Source of the DNA: Victivallis vadensis
GTDB lineage: Bacteria > Verrucomicrobiota > Lentisphaeria > Victivallales > Victivallaceae
Length of the DNA stretch: 64,000 bases
Assembly: GCF_003096415.1 (NCBI RefSeq)
Contig: NZ_QEKH01000007.1
Coordinates: 62,001-126,000 of the forward strand
Direction: 5' to 3'
The notes beneath the pieces are model-generated. The model did not search any database and was not told where the DNA came from. It saw only the letters and a list, made by a program, of their open reading frames with translations. Below, piece by piece: positions 1-8,414 of this stretch. The translations under genes and the position numbers were made by a program. Positions within the stretch are counted from its first letter, which is position 1, and the number at the start of each line of letters is the position of its first letter.

Positions 1-898
1 GTGCCGAATACTTCAGATCCGGGAAAGGCGGAACGCCTTTCCCTCCGGGAGGGGGAGCCCTGATGGAGACAGGCATGGTTGTACAGGAGCGGCACACCGC
101 TCCGGTCGGCGCAAAGCCTGCTTTTTTGCCCGGAATGACGAGTACGGCGAAGCCGCACGGAGGAATGGAGGGAGGGGCCCACGAAAAGTACCCGCAGCTT
201 TTGGGCTTTGCCCAAAAGTCCCGAGGCCCGTGGCCGAAGGGAGGCAACTTTTTGGGGAGGGGGCACTCCCTGCGCCTGCTGCCGCCGGAGGTCACGCGCG
301 AAACCTCCAGATGCTAACCATCTGATTTGAAGTTACTCTGATGGAGGCTGAACTCTCCCTACCTTTTCATACAGGCAAGATTCAGTAAGGCTCGTATTCA
401 AAGATATGCTTGTCTGTGATATGACAATTGTATTGTTGCCTGACCTCGCCTTGCCTATATGGGAGTTTAGCTCTTATCAGCCTCCATCAGGGTATCTTTC
501 TATTACCCGGTCAGCATCTGGAGGTTTCGCGCGTGACCTCCGGCGGCAGCAGGCGCAGGGAGTGCCCCCTCCCCAAAAAGTTGCCTCCCTTCGGCCACGG
601 GCCTCGGGACTTTTGGGCAAAGCCCAAAAGCTGCGGGTACTTTTCGTGGGCCCCTCCCTTCATTCCTCCGTGCGGCTTCGCCGTACCCGTCATTCCGGGC
701 AAAAAAGCCGACGCGGTCGCCGACCGGAGCGGTGTGCCGCTCAGGTACTCGCCTGCCTGTCCACAGTAGAGCCTCCCCCCATCCGGAGGGAAAGGCGGTA
801 CGCCTTTTCCGGATCTCAAGTATTCGGCGCCGGCACCTTGCCGGTCGGGGTCAAGGGGCGAAGCGCCCTTGTCGCTGCGATCAGCAGCGAAATCCCCG
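1..898. repeat. Large palindromic intergenic element, copy 1 (left end cut by window)
   Basis: Positions 121-315 and 513-707 are inverted copies of each other, 195 bp long with only a couple of mismatches seen by eye. They enclose a centre at 316-512 that is also conserved in the copy at 60220-60905. Outside these arms lie further, less perfect inverted modules. The centre has its own inverted pair, CTGATGGAGGCTGA near 338 and TCAGCCTCCATCAG near 477. The right end, which reads GCGAAATCCCC, stops three bases before the stop codon of the next gene at 901. Each arm has a short inward-facing reading frame (63-317 plus, 511-819 minus) ending in the same peptide. I regard these as by-products of the repeat. 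No transposase is present. Confidence 0.85.
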
Positions 899-900
899 GG

Positions 901-2040
901 TCAGCGGCGGAACATGGGGGAATCCAGACCGAACATCCGCTGCTTCAGGTCCAGATAATACAGATAGTCGTTTTCGTCGACGTTCGGGGGGCAGCGGTGG
1001 TCGCAGAAGGGGATGTAGCCGCCGCGTTCGACATAGGGGACGAGCGACTCCATGTACGCTTTGATCGCTTCGCGGCCGGAGCCGAGCTGGATTTTGTCGA
1101 AACCGCCCATGATGCGCAGCTGCCCCCGGTAGCGGTCGAGCAGTTCGCCGGGATGGGCGCACCCCATCACTTCAAACGGGAACAGGCAGTTGATCCCTCC
1201 TTCGAGGAAATAGGGCAGGATCGGTCGCACGTCGCCGTCGCAGTCGGTGTACCAGAGGTCGATGCCGTACTGGTCGAGCTTCCGTCGGATGCGCTTGTAA
1301 CGCGGCATCACGATATCGCGGAAGAAATCGACGGTCACGATCGGGCCGTTCTTGAAACAGATATCCTCCCAGCCGGACGCGAAATCGAACCGGAAGTGCG
1401 GCAGCAGCTGGTCGAGGGCGTCCTCCACCAGCACGCAACAGGTTTCCACCATGTCCTCGACCATCTCCGGGTAGTCGAACATCGCGTATGCCAGCCCTTC
1501 AAAGGTGAGCATGTCGCGGATTTTGCCGATCATCGAACCGCAGTAGACGCCGAGCGGATAGTCGCGCGTTTCGGGATGGAGCGCCTGCAGCGCGGCCACG
1601 TCGATTTTCCGAGCGGGATCGTCGCGTCGGAACCGCTCCTCCCTGCACCGCTTCCAGTCCTCGGGCGTCACGATGCTGGCCTTGAGGTAGTGCGGGATGG
1701 TGTCGTGCCCGTCGAGCGGCACTTCCGCGAGCAGGCCGTCGCCGTTGATCAGGATTTTGGAACTCCCGCGCGTTTCGATCACCTTCGATTCAAAGGGGGG
1801 TGACATCCACGTGTTGCCGCCGATGCACTCGATCCGGTCGAAACCGAAGAAGCGGTCGGCCTCCGCGTTGCTGCGGATGCCGTTGTCGCGGAACATCTTC
1901 CACTCCGTGAAATTCTCATCCCAGTAACCGAACTCCATATTGAAGCAGCGGTCGACGCCCTGCGAGTTCATCTGGCGGCGGAAGCGTTCCCTTCCGGTCA
2001 TCGTTCCGGGCCACGGCTGACGGATCGGCTGAATTTTCAT
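901..2040 (-). CDS. Uroporphyrinogen decarboxylase-like family protein
   Basis: This 379-residue protein resembles the uroporphyrinogen decarboxylase (UROD)/cobamide methyltransferase superfamily, a TIM-barrel family. The motif WYTDCDGDVRP near residue 265, followed by LFPFE and a C-terminal GGYIPFCDHRCPP segment, matches the substrate-site and closing strands of that family. It is probably not the haem enzyme, because it stands apart from haem genes and the sequence is diverged. A methyltransferase-like role or an unknown role is likelier. The start at 2040 is chosen because GGAGAT lies just upstream; an in-frame start at 2097 lacks a good ribosome site. It lies on the same strand as araBDA, 133 bases downstream of araA. 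The stop codon almost touches the palindromic repeat. Confidence 0.75.
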   Translation of the reverse strand: MKIQPIRQPWPGTMTGRERFRRQMNSQGVDRCFNMEFGYWDENFTEWKMFRDNGIRSNAEADRFFGFDRIECIGGNTWMSPPFESKVIETRGSSKILINGDGLLAEVPLDGHDTIPHYLKASIVTPEDWKRCREERFRRDDPARKIDVAALQALHPETRDYPLGVYCGSMIGKIRDMLTFEGLAYAMFDYPEMVEDMVETCCVLVEDALDQLLPHFRFDFASGWEDICFKNGPIVTVDFFRDIVMPRYKRIRRKLDQYGIDLWYTDCDGDVRPILPYFLEGGINCLFPFEVMGCAHPGELLDRYRGQLRIMGGFDKIQLGSGREAIKAYMESLVPYVERGGYIPFCDHRCPPNVDENDYLYYLDLKQRMFGLDSPMFRR

Positions 2041-2173
2041 CTGATATCTCCTTGACTTTGCCGGTTGCACATCCTGCGCCTCAATCTTTTTCGTCACCGG
2101 CCGAACCCCGGCAATCAGAAATCAGCGTTCATCCGGTAAAAAAATAAATCCGCAATCCCCCCTCCGGTTCCGG

Positions 2174-3601
2174 TCAGCGGATCACGACAAGTTCAACCCC
2201 GGCGATGCGGGCGTAATCCTCCATGAATTCCGTGGTCAGGGCGGGGGCGTTCACGCTGTGGTGCGCGCCGCCGGCTTCAATCCAGCGCCTCGCGCCTTCG
2301 GCGAGATCGGGCTTCGGAATCCAGACGGTGCTGGCGACCGGGAGCTTCGGAAGCGGCGCGTCGGGGGCGACGATTTCCAGTTCGTTGACCACCAGCCGGA
2401 AGTCTGCTCCGAATTCGACCATCGTCGCGTTGATCGCGTCGCCGGGGGCGGTCGTGAACACCAGCCGCGCCGGATCGGCTTTGCCGCCGATGCCGAGCGG
2501 ATGCACTTCGAGGCTCGGTTTGCCCGCCGCGATGGAGGGGCAGACTTCAAGCATGTGCGCGCCGAGCACCCGCTCGCGGCCCGGCTCGAAGTGATAGGTG
2601 TAATCCTCCATGAAGCTGACGCCGCCGGGCCGTCCCGCCGCCATCAGCTTCATGGTGCGAAGCAGCGCGGCGGTTTTCCAGTCGCCTTCGGCGCCGAAGC
2701 CGTAGCCGTCGGCCATCAGCCGCTGCGACGCGAGGCCGGGGAGCTGGTCGAAGCCGTAGAGGTTTTCAAAGGTGGTGGTGAAAGCCGAATAATTTCCAGC
2801 TTCGAGGAAAGCGCGGATGCCGATCTCCTGCCGGGCGGCGGCGCGGATCGACTTCATCGCCGCATCGGAACGGTCCGGCACCGCGTAGAGGTCGAAATAC
2901 TCCCCGACCAGCTTGTCGGTTTCCGCATCCGTGACCTGCGAAACATACTTCAGCACGTCGCCGACGCCGTAGCCGTCGACCGCGTAGCCGAACTGAATCT
3001 GCGCATCCACCTTGTTGCCCTCGGTGACCGCGACTTCGCGCATGTTGTCGCCGATGCGGGCGACCCTCATCGTCTGCGAATCCAGCCAGGCGGCGGCGAC
3101 GCGGCTCCATACGTCGATCGCGGCGCGCACGCGCGGCGTGTCGCAGTAGCCATTGACCACCTTGCGGCGGATGCCGAGGCGGGTGCAGATGTAACCGAAT
3201 TCGCGGTCGCCGTGGGCGGCCTGGTTCAGGTTCATGAAATCCATGTCCATCGACGCCCACGGGATGTCGCGGTTGGCCTGCGTATTCAAGTGGAGCATCG
3301 GTTTCTGCAGCAGCTTCAGGCCGTTGATCCACATCTTGGCCGGACTGAAGGTGTGCATCCAGCAGATCACCCCCGCGCAGGCTGGGTCGACGTCAGCGGC
3401 CCGGAGCGTCGCGGTGACCTCCGCCTGGGTTTTGACGGTCGGCTTCCAGACGATGTCAAGAGCGATTTCACCGGAACCGTTCAACGAATCGACGATCCGC
3501 CGTGAATGTTCCGCGACCTGTTTCAGAGTTTCCTCTCCGTAGAGGTGCTGACTGCCGGTGATGAACCAGATCCGGTAACTCTTCAAACTATTTCTGCCCA
3601 T
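2174..3601 (-). CDS. araA: L-arabinose isomerase
   Basis: AraA converts L-arabinose to L-ribulose in the cytoplasm, the first step of arabinose catabolism. The protein has 475 residues, close to the usual 470-500. The N-terminal strand reads FITGSQHLYG, typical of the family. FMEDYTYHFEPG near residue 330 and HMLEVCP carry metal-binding and catalytic Glu/His residues. GGAHHSVN near residue 443 carries the C-terminal His. The chosen start overlaps the end of araD by 14 bases, with GGGAAG about ten bases upstream. Starts at 3619 and 3610 are in the same frame and cannot be excluded. It is the last gene of araB-araD-araA. Confidence 0.95.
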   Translation of the reverse strand: MGRNSLKSYRIWFITGSQHLYGEETLKQVAEHSRRIVDSLNGSGEIALDIVWKPTVKTQAEVTATLRAADVDPACAGVICWMHTFSPAKMWINGLKLLQKPMLHLNTQANRDIPWASMDMDFMNLNQAAHGDREFGYICTRLGIRRKVVNGYCDTPRVRAAIDVWSRVAAAWLDSQTMRVARIGDNMREVAVTEGNKVDAQIQFGYAVDGYGVGDVLKYVSQVTDAETDKLVGEYFDLYAVPDRSDAAMKSIRAAARQEIGIRAFLEAGNYSAFTTTFENLYGFDQLPGLASQRLMADGYGFGAEGDWKTAALLRTMKLMAAGRPGGVSFMEDYTYHFEPGRERVLGAHMLEVCPSIAAGKPSLEVHPLGIGGKADPARLVFTTAPGDAINATMVEFGADFRLVVNELEIVAPDAPLPKLPVASTVWIPKPDLAEGARRWIEAGGAHHSVNAPALTTEFMEDYARIAGVELVVIR

Positions 3602-4286
3602 AATACGCATTCTTCCCATGCTTGCGATTGTAATGCTTTTCGATCAGCGCCTCCTTGAGCCGGGCGGCGGCGGGATTGACCTGTTCGGTCACGAGGGCCA
3701 TCCGGCACAGTTCCTCAAGGACTTTCGCGTTGTAAAGCGCCTTCGCGGCGGTCGTCCCCCACGTGAACGGCCCGTGCCCGGCGACCAGCGCCATCGGAAT
3801 CTCATCCGGATTCAGGTGTTTTTTGCGGAAGCATTCGACGATCTGGAGGCCGGTTTCGGTCTCGTAATCATTGGCGATGCGTTCGTCGGGCATGAATTCA
3901 GTACAGGGAATATCCGCCGCGAGGTGGTCGGCGTGGGTGGTGCCGTACAGCGGCACCGAACGGGCCGCCTGCGCCCAGCCCACCGCATAGGTCGAATGGG
4001 TATGCACGATCCCGCCGATCTTCGGGAAAGCGCGGTAAAGCACGGTGTGCGTGTTGGTGTCGCTGGAGGGGCGCAGCCTCCCCTCGACCGCTTCGCCGGT
4101 TTCGAGGCTCACGATCACCATGTCCTCGGGGCGCAGCCGGTCATATTCGACGCCCGAGGGCTTGATCGCGTAGACGCCCGCTTTGCGGTCGACGGCGCTG
4201 ACGTTGCCGAAAGTATAGATCACCAGCCCGAGCTTCGGAAGTTCGAGGTTGGCCTGATGACAGATTGCCTTAAGCTCCTCATACAT
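3588..4286 (-). CDS. araD: L-ribulose-5-phosphate 4-epimerase
   Basis: AraD turns L-ribulose 5-phosphate into D-xylulose 5-phosphate, which enters the pentose phosphate pathway. The 232-residue length matches the E. coli enzyme (231). It belongs to the class II aldolase/adducin fold. HTHSTYAVGW near residues 94-103 gives two zinc-binding His residues, and AGHGPFTWG near 170 gives the third. The start ATG at 4286 lies inside the last codons of araB (8-base overlap), so translation is probably coupled. A much longer reading frame upstream in this frame is antisense-like junk over araB and is not used. Confidence 0.95.
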   Translation of the reverse strand: MYEELKAICHQANLELPKLGLVIYTFGNVSAVDRKAGVYAIKPSGVEYDRLRPEDMVIVSLETGEAVEGRLRPSSDTNTHTVLYRAFPKIGGIVHTHSTYAVGWAQAARSVPLYGTTHADHLAADIPCTEFMPDERIANDYETETGLQIVECFRKKHLNPDEIPMALVAGHGPFTWGTTAAKALYNAKVLEELCRMALVTEQVNPAAARLKEALIEKHYNRKHGKNAYYGQK

Positions 4287-5868
4287 GGCGCATCGTCTCC
4301 TGCTCCAGCAATTTCCCGAAAGCGAGATAACGCTGATATTGTTTTTCGTAGACGGGGACCGCCGCCGGATCGGGTTCGTACACCTTGTCGAAGCCGGAAC
4401 CCATCTTCTCCATCGCCGCGCCGAGGTCCGGATGCACCTTCGCCGCGACCGCCGCGAACATCGCCGCGCCGAGCGCGCACGCCTGATCCGCCGCCGCCAC
4501 CTTGATCGGCAGGTTGAAGACATCCGCGCAGAGCTGCATCACAAAGGAGGATTTGCGGCTGATCCCGCCGATCGCGGCGACCGCGTTGACCGGAACCCCT
4601 TCCGAACGGTAGCGTTCGACGATCGCGCGCGCGCCGTAGGCGGTGCTTTCGGCCAGCGCCCGGTAGACCATCGGGGCGGTCGAACCGAGGTTCAACCCGA
4701 AGATCGCCCCCGTGAGGTGCTGGTTCGCGTCGGGGGTGCGGCGGCCGTTGAACCAGTCCACCGCCATCACGCCGGTGGAGCCGGGCGGAATCGCGGCGGC
4801 TTCGGCTTCGAGTTTCGGCAGAGAGATGTCTCCGGCATAGCCGAGCAGCCGCTTGAACCACGCGTACACGTCGCCGAAAGCGGACTGTCCCGCTTCCAGC
4901 CCGACAAGTCCCGGCACCACCGAGCCGTCGACCTGCCCGCAGATGCCTTTCACGCACTGCGGGATTTCGGGGGCGACCAGAATGTCGCAGGTGGAGGTGC
5001 CGATCACCTTGACCAGTTCATAAGGCTGGATCTGTGCGCCGACCGCCCCGAAATGGCAGTCGAAGGCGCTGCCGCCGATCACCACGTCCGTGGAAAGCCC
5101 GAGCTTCGCGGCCCACTTCGGCGAAAGCGTGCCGACCGGAACGTCGGCGGTGCAGGTTTCGGTGTAAAGCCGGTCGCGAAGCCCGGCCAGCAGCGGGTCG
5201 ACTCCGGCGAGGAACTCCTCGGAGGGCAGCCCGTCCCAGGTTGCGTGCCACATCGCCTTGTGCCCGGCGGCGCAGCGGCTGCGGACCATGGTGAGCGGCT
5301 CGGTGCGGCCGGCCAGTTCGCCGGTGATCCAGTCGCAGTGCTCGACCCAGCTGTACGCAGCGGCGCGGACCTCCGGATCGGCCTTCAGCGTGTGCAGGAT
5401 CTTGCTCCAGAACCATTCGCTCGAATAGATGCCCCCTTCGTAGATGCGGAAATCGGTCCCGCCCCAGCTTGCGGCATACTCGTTGATCCGGGCCGCCTCG
5501 GCGATCGCGGTGTGGTCCTTCCACAAAATGAACATCGCGTTGGGGTTGTCGGCGAACTCCGGTTTCAGCGCGAGCGGCGTGCCGTCACGGTCCACCGCGC
5601 ACGGGGTCGAGCCGGTGGTGTCGATCGCGATGCCGGCGACGCGGGAAGCATCCTGCCCCTTGAGCGCGCCTTTGATCACCGCCTCGACTCCCTCAAGGTA
5701 ATCGAGCGGGTGCTGGCGGAATCGGTTGTTCGCGGCGTCGCAGTATCTGCCCTCCGCCCAGCGGGCGTAATTGTGTACGCAGGTGGCGAGCTGCTCGCCG
5801 TTTTCGGTGACCAGCACGGAGCGGACGCTGTCGGAGCCGAAATCAAGACCGATCAATAATTTTTCCAT
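4279..5868 (-). CDS. araB: Ribulokinase
   Basis: AraB phosphorylates L-ribulose with ATP. The 529-residue protein belongs to the FGGY sugar kinase family. The N-terminal phosphate-binding segment GLDFGSDSVRS is at residues 6-16. The central IGTSTCDI and GQVDGSV segments, and the C-terminal AIGGISRKSSF adenosine-binding stretch, fit AraB. The family is usually 530-570 residues. The start at 5868 begins MEKLLIGLDFG and follows GGGGAAAA. The reading frame stays open upstream to 8100, but that part is the antisense of the alpha-galactosidase gene. This is the first gene of the araBDA operon and is divergent from the alpha-galactosidase. Confidence 0.95.
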   Translation of the reverse strand: MEKLLIGLDFGSDSVRSVLVTENGEQLATCVHNYARWAEGRYCDAANNRFRQHPLDYLEGVEAVIKGALKGQDASRVAGIAIDTTGSTPCAVDRDGTPLALKPEFADNPNAMFILWKDHTAIAEAARINEYAASWGGTDFRIYEGGIYSSEWFWSKILHTLKADPEVRAAAYSWVEHCDWITGELAGRTEPLTMVRSRCAAGHKAMWHATWDGLPSEEFLAGVDPLLAGLRDRLYTETCTADVPVGTLSPKWAAKLGLSTDVVIGGSAFDCHFGAVGAQIQPYELVKVIGTSTCDILVAPEIPQCVKGICGQVDGSVVPGLVGLEAGQSAFGDVYAWFKRLLGYAGDISLPKLEAEAAAIPPGSTGVMAVDWFNGRRTPDANQHLTGAIFGLNLGSTAPMVYRALAESTAYGARAIVERYRSEGVPVNAVAAIGGISRKSSFVMQLCADVFNLPIKVAAADQACALGAAMFAAVAAKVHPDLGAAMEKMGSGFDKVYEPDPAAVPVYEKQYQRYLAFGKLLEQETMRHV

Positions 5869-6132
5869 CGTTTTTCCCCTGTCTGCAGATGTTGAAATTC
5901 CCTTCGATCCATCGAAATATAGCCCGGATTGCGGCGGATGCAAGCCGTCTTTCGACCGGATCGCCCGGAAATCTCTCATCATGCGCTTGATGATAACGAA
6001 ATCGCCGAACTCTCCGCGCCGAATGAAAAAAGCAAGGCGATACATGTTTTTTTCGCTCCGCGACTTGCAGACGGCGGAAAATGCGGCTACCTTGTCTGCG
6101 ACACAGAAACTCAACACGGGAACAGCGCAATT
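5869..6132. promoter_or_regulatory. Divergent control region between araBDA and alpha-galactosidase
   Basis: This 264-base space separates two divergent genes. On the minus strand TTGCAT and TATATT are spaced by 16 bases upstream of araB. The plus strand shows only a weak candidate (TTGCAG, 17 bases, TACCTT). A near-perfect 18-base palindrome at 5976-5993 has half-sites TCATCA and TGATGA around GCGC and is a candidate operator serving both directions. No arabinose regulator gene lies beside it. Confidence 0.4.
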
Positions 6133-8262
6133 ATGAAAATCTTTGAATTGCTCCGGAAAGTCGAATGCGGCGACATGACCCTCCTCTATATGAAAGAGGG
6201 TGAAAAAGTGATGTTCACGATGGTTCCGGCCGGGATGGAAGCGCAGATCGCAACCCACCGCCGGTCGCTGCGCAAGACACTGGGCTGCCGGGGAGCCGTG
6301 CGGGCGCTCGGCTGCGATTTCCCGGCGGTGCGGCCGGAGAGCCTGGTGCAGTTCAAGGCGGCGGGCGACGCCTATTGGGACAACTTCTCCGCCGGCTGCA
6401 CCATGCGCAACTCCGGCAGCGTCGACCTGCTGAAATTCACCGGCCAGAAAGAAGAAAACGGCGCGGTCGTGACCTCCTTCGCCGATTCGCGCGGGCTGGC
6501 GGTCGACCACATCGTCCGCCACGAAGCCGGGAAGCCCTGTCTGGAGATCACCACCTCGATCCGCAACACCGGCACCGGAACGGTCAAGCTCGAATACCTC
6601 GCCAGCTTTTCTCTGGGGCTGCTGTCGCCGTTTCAGGCGGACGACGGCTCCGGCTGCTACCGGATTCACCGCTGTTTCTCCAACTGGAGCGCGGAGGGAC
6701 GATTGGAGAACCGCTCGGTTGAAGAACTGAATATGGAGATGTCGTGGCAGGGATACGGCGTGCGCTCTCTGCGGTTCGGCGAACGCGGTTCGATGCCGGT
6801 GCGCGACTTTTTTCCGTTCCTCGGCTTCGAGGACACCGCCGCCGGCGTCACCTGGGGCGCGATGCTCGACGCGGTCGGCTCGTGGGAGCTGGAGGCGGCC
6901 CGTTCCAACGACTTCTTCAACCTCTCCGGCGGTCTGACCGACCGCGAATTCGGCGGCTGGACCAGAGAACTCGCGCCCGGCGAAACCCTGACCGGCCCGG
7001 TCGCAACCGTGAGCTGCGTCGCCGGGAGCGTGGATGCGCTGCTGCCCCGGCTGGTCGCCCGGCAGGAGGCGTTCCCGGTGCCGGAGATTGACCGCGATCT
7101 GCCGGTGATCTTCAACGACTGGTGCACCACCTGGGGACGGCCGACCGAGAAAAACCTGCTGCCGATCGCGGAAACGCTCAAAGACCGCGGCATCCGGTAC
7201 TTCATGCTGGATGCGGGCTGGTTTCAGGCGGAGGGCGATGCGCTTTCCGGCGTCGGCGACTGGAACATCGGCGCGGGCAACTATCCCGGCGGGCTGCCCG
7301 CCTTCACCGCGAAACTGCGCGAACGCGGCTTCATCCCCGGCGTCTGGTTTGAGTTCGAGGTCGCCACGAAGGACTCGAAGTTTTTCGCCGAACACCCGGA
7401 GCTGCTGCTCCATCTCGACGGCGAAGTATTGAAGTCCGGGCCGCGCAGTTTCCTCGACTTCCGCAGGCCGGAGGTAGTCGGACATCTGGCGCAGAAGGTG
7501 ATCCGTTTCCTGAAGGAGAACGGCTTCGGCTACATCAAGGTGGACTACAACGCCCCGACCGGCTTCGGCTGCGACGGCGGCGATTCGCCCGCCGAGGAGC
7601 TGCGCAGACACCTTGAGGGCGTTGCGGAGTTCTTCCGCCGGATGCGCCGCGAACTCCCGGAGCTGGTGATCGAAATCTGCTCTTCCGGCGGCCACCGCCT
7701 GAGCCCGGCGTGGATGCAGCTCGGCACGATGGCGAGCTTTTCGGACGCGCACGAGTCGATCGAAATCCCGATCATCGCCGCGAACACCGCGCGGATGATT
7801 CCGATGCGCCACAACCAGATCTGGGCGGTGCTGCATCCGGACGACGACGACCGGCGGCTCGGCTATTCGCTGGCGGCGGGAATGCTCGGGCGGCTCTGCC
7901 TCTCCGGCGAGGTTGCCCGGCTCGATGCCCGCCAACAGCGGCTCGTGGACGATGCGATCGCGTTCTACCGCAAGGCCGTCCCGGCGATCCGGCGCGGCAC
8001 GATCGAACTCCGGCGCGATATGAATGACGCCTGGACCCGGCCCGCCGGAACCCAGTGTTTCCTGAGGCGCGGTGAAAATCAGACGCTCGCGGTCGTGCAC
8101 ACCTTCGCCGATTCACCCGAAACGCTCCGCATTCCGCTGAAGGGCGAAACCCGGATCGCGGCGGCGTTCCTGCCCGGCGGCGTGACCGCCGAAGTGGCGC
8201 GGCAGGAGCTTTGTTTGCGCAACCTCGCTCCCTTCACCGGCGCGGCGCTGCTGCTGGAATAA
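6133..8262 (+). CDS. Alpha-galactosidase, GH36-like
   Basis: This 709-residue protein resembles GH36 alpha-galactosidases, which remove terminal alpha-galactose from oligosaccharides. It has an N-terminal beta-sandwich followed by a TIM barrel. FMLDAGWF near residue 360, the nucleophile strand YIKVDYN near 470, CSSGGHR near 515 and the acid/base segment FSDAHE near 536 are all in the expected order. No signal peptide is seen, so it probably acts in the cytoplasm on imported sugars. The start ATG at 6133 begins MKIFELL and has only a weak GGGAAC ribosome site. The frame is open upstream to 5929, but that region holds the divergent promoters. Confidence 0.88.
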   Translation: MKIFELLRKVECGDMTLLYMKEGEKVMFTMVPAGMEAQIATHRRSLRKTLGCRGAVRALGCDFPAVRPESLVQFKAAGDAYWDNFSAGCTMRNSGSVDLLKFTGQKEENGAVVTSFADSRGLAVDHIVRHEAGKPCLEITTSIRNTGTGTVKLEYLASFSLGLLSPFQADDGSGCYRIHRCFSNWSAEGRLENRSVEELNMEMSWQGYGVRSLRFGERGSMPVRDFFPFLGFEDTAAGVTWGAMLDAVGSWELEAARSNDFFNLSGGLTDREFGGWTRELAPGETLTGPVATVSCVAGSVDALLPRLVARQEAFPVPEIDRDLPVIFNDWCTTWGRPTEKNLLPIAETLKDRGIRYFMLDAGWFQAEGDALSGVGDWNIGAGNYPGGLPAFTAKLRERGFIPGVWFEFEVATKDSKFFAEHPELLLHLDGEVLKSGPRSFLDFRRPEVVGHLAQKVIRFLKENGFGYIKVDYNAPTGFGCDGGDSPAEELRRHLEGVAEFFRRMRRELPELVIEICSSGGHRLSPAWMQLGTMASFSDAHESIEIPIIAANTARMIPMRHNQIWAVLHPDDDDRRLGYSLAAGMLGRLCLSGEVARLDARQQRLVDDAIAFYRKAVPAIRRGTIELRRDMNDAWTRPAGTQCFLRRGENQTLAVVHTFADSPETLRIPLKGETRIAAAFLPGGVTAEVARQELCLRNLAPFTGAALLLE

Positions 8263-8269
8263 TCGTCCC

Positions 8270-8315
8270 TCCGGCGGGAACCGGCAAATATGCTTCGGCA
8301 TCCGCCTCCGCCGGA
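8270..8315 (+). terminator. Candidate terminator after the alpha-galactosidase gene
   Basis: TCCGGCGG at 8270-8277 pairs with CCGCCGGA at 8308-8315. The loop holds a small TTCG-capped hairpin at 8290-8301. An A/T-rich stretch follows, though there is no clean T run. It lies between the alpha-galactosidase stop and the next promoter. Confidence 0.4.
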
Positions 8316-8341
8316 AATTCGGAAAATTTTTCGACAGCCTA

Positions 8342-8399
8342 TTGACATCGAATGCCGTTTATGGTATAATATTATCGTCAGTGTTAACCGTGTTAACCG
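8342..8399 (+). promoter_or_regulatory. Sigma-70-type promoter with tandem TGTTAACCG operator
   Basis: TTGACA (8342-8347) and TATAAT (8365-8370) are separated by exactly 17 bases, with TGG before the -10 box (an extended -10). Eleven bases downstream, TGTTAACCG occurs twice head to tail at 8382-8390 and 8391-8399. A repeat over the expected transcription start suggests autorepression by the GntR/LacI regulator that begins at 8415. Confidence 0.8.
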
Positions 8400-8414
8400 C
8401 AAACGGTAATTATT

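Noticed and set aside
63-819. Small proteins of 84 and 102 residues in the arms of palindrome 1, with similar frames near 60670
   Set aside because: They exist because the arms are inverted copies. They have no good ribosome site, and the equivalent frames in copy 2 are disrupted by the missing block. They cannot be excluded but are not supported.
5869-8100. Very long upstream extension of araB (start at 8100)
   Set aside because: The family start motif lies at 5868. The extension is antisense to the alpha-galactosidase gene and looks like shadow coding.
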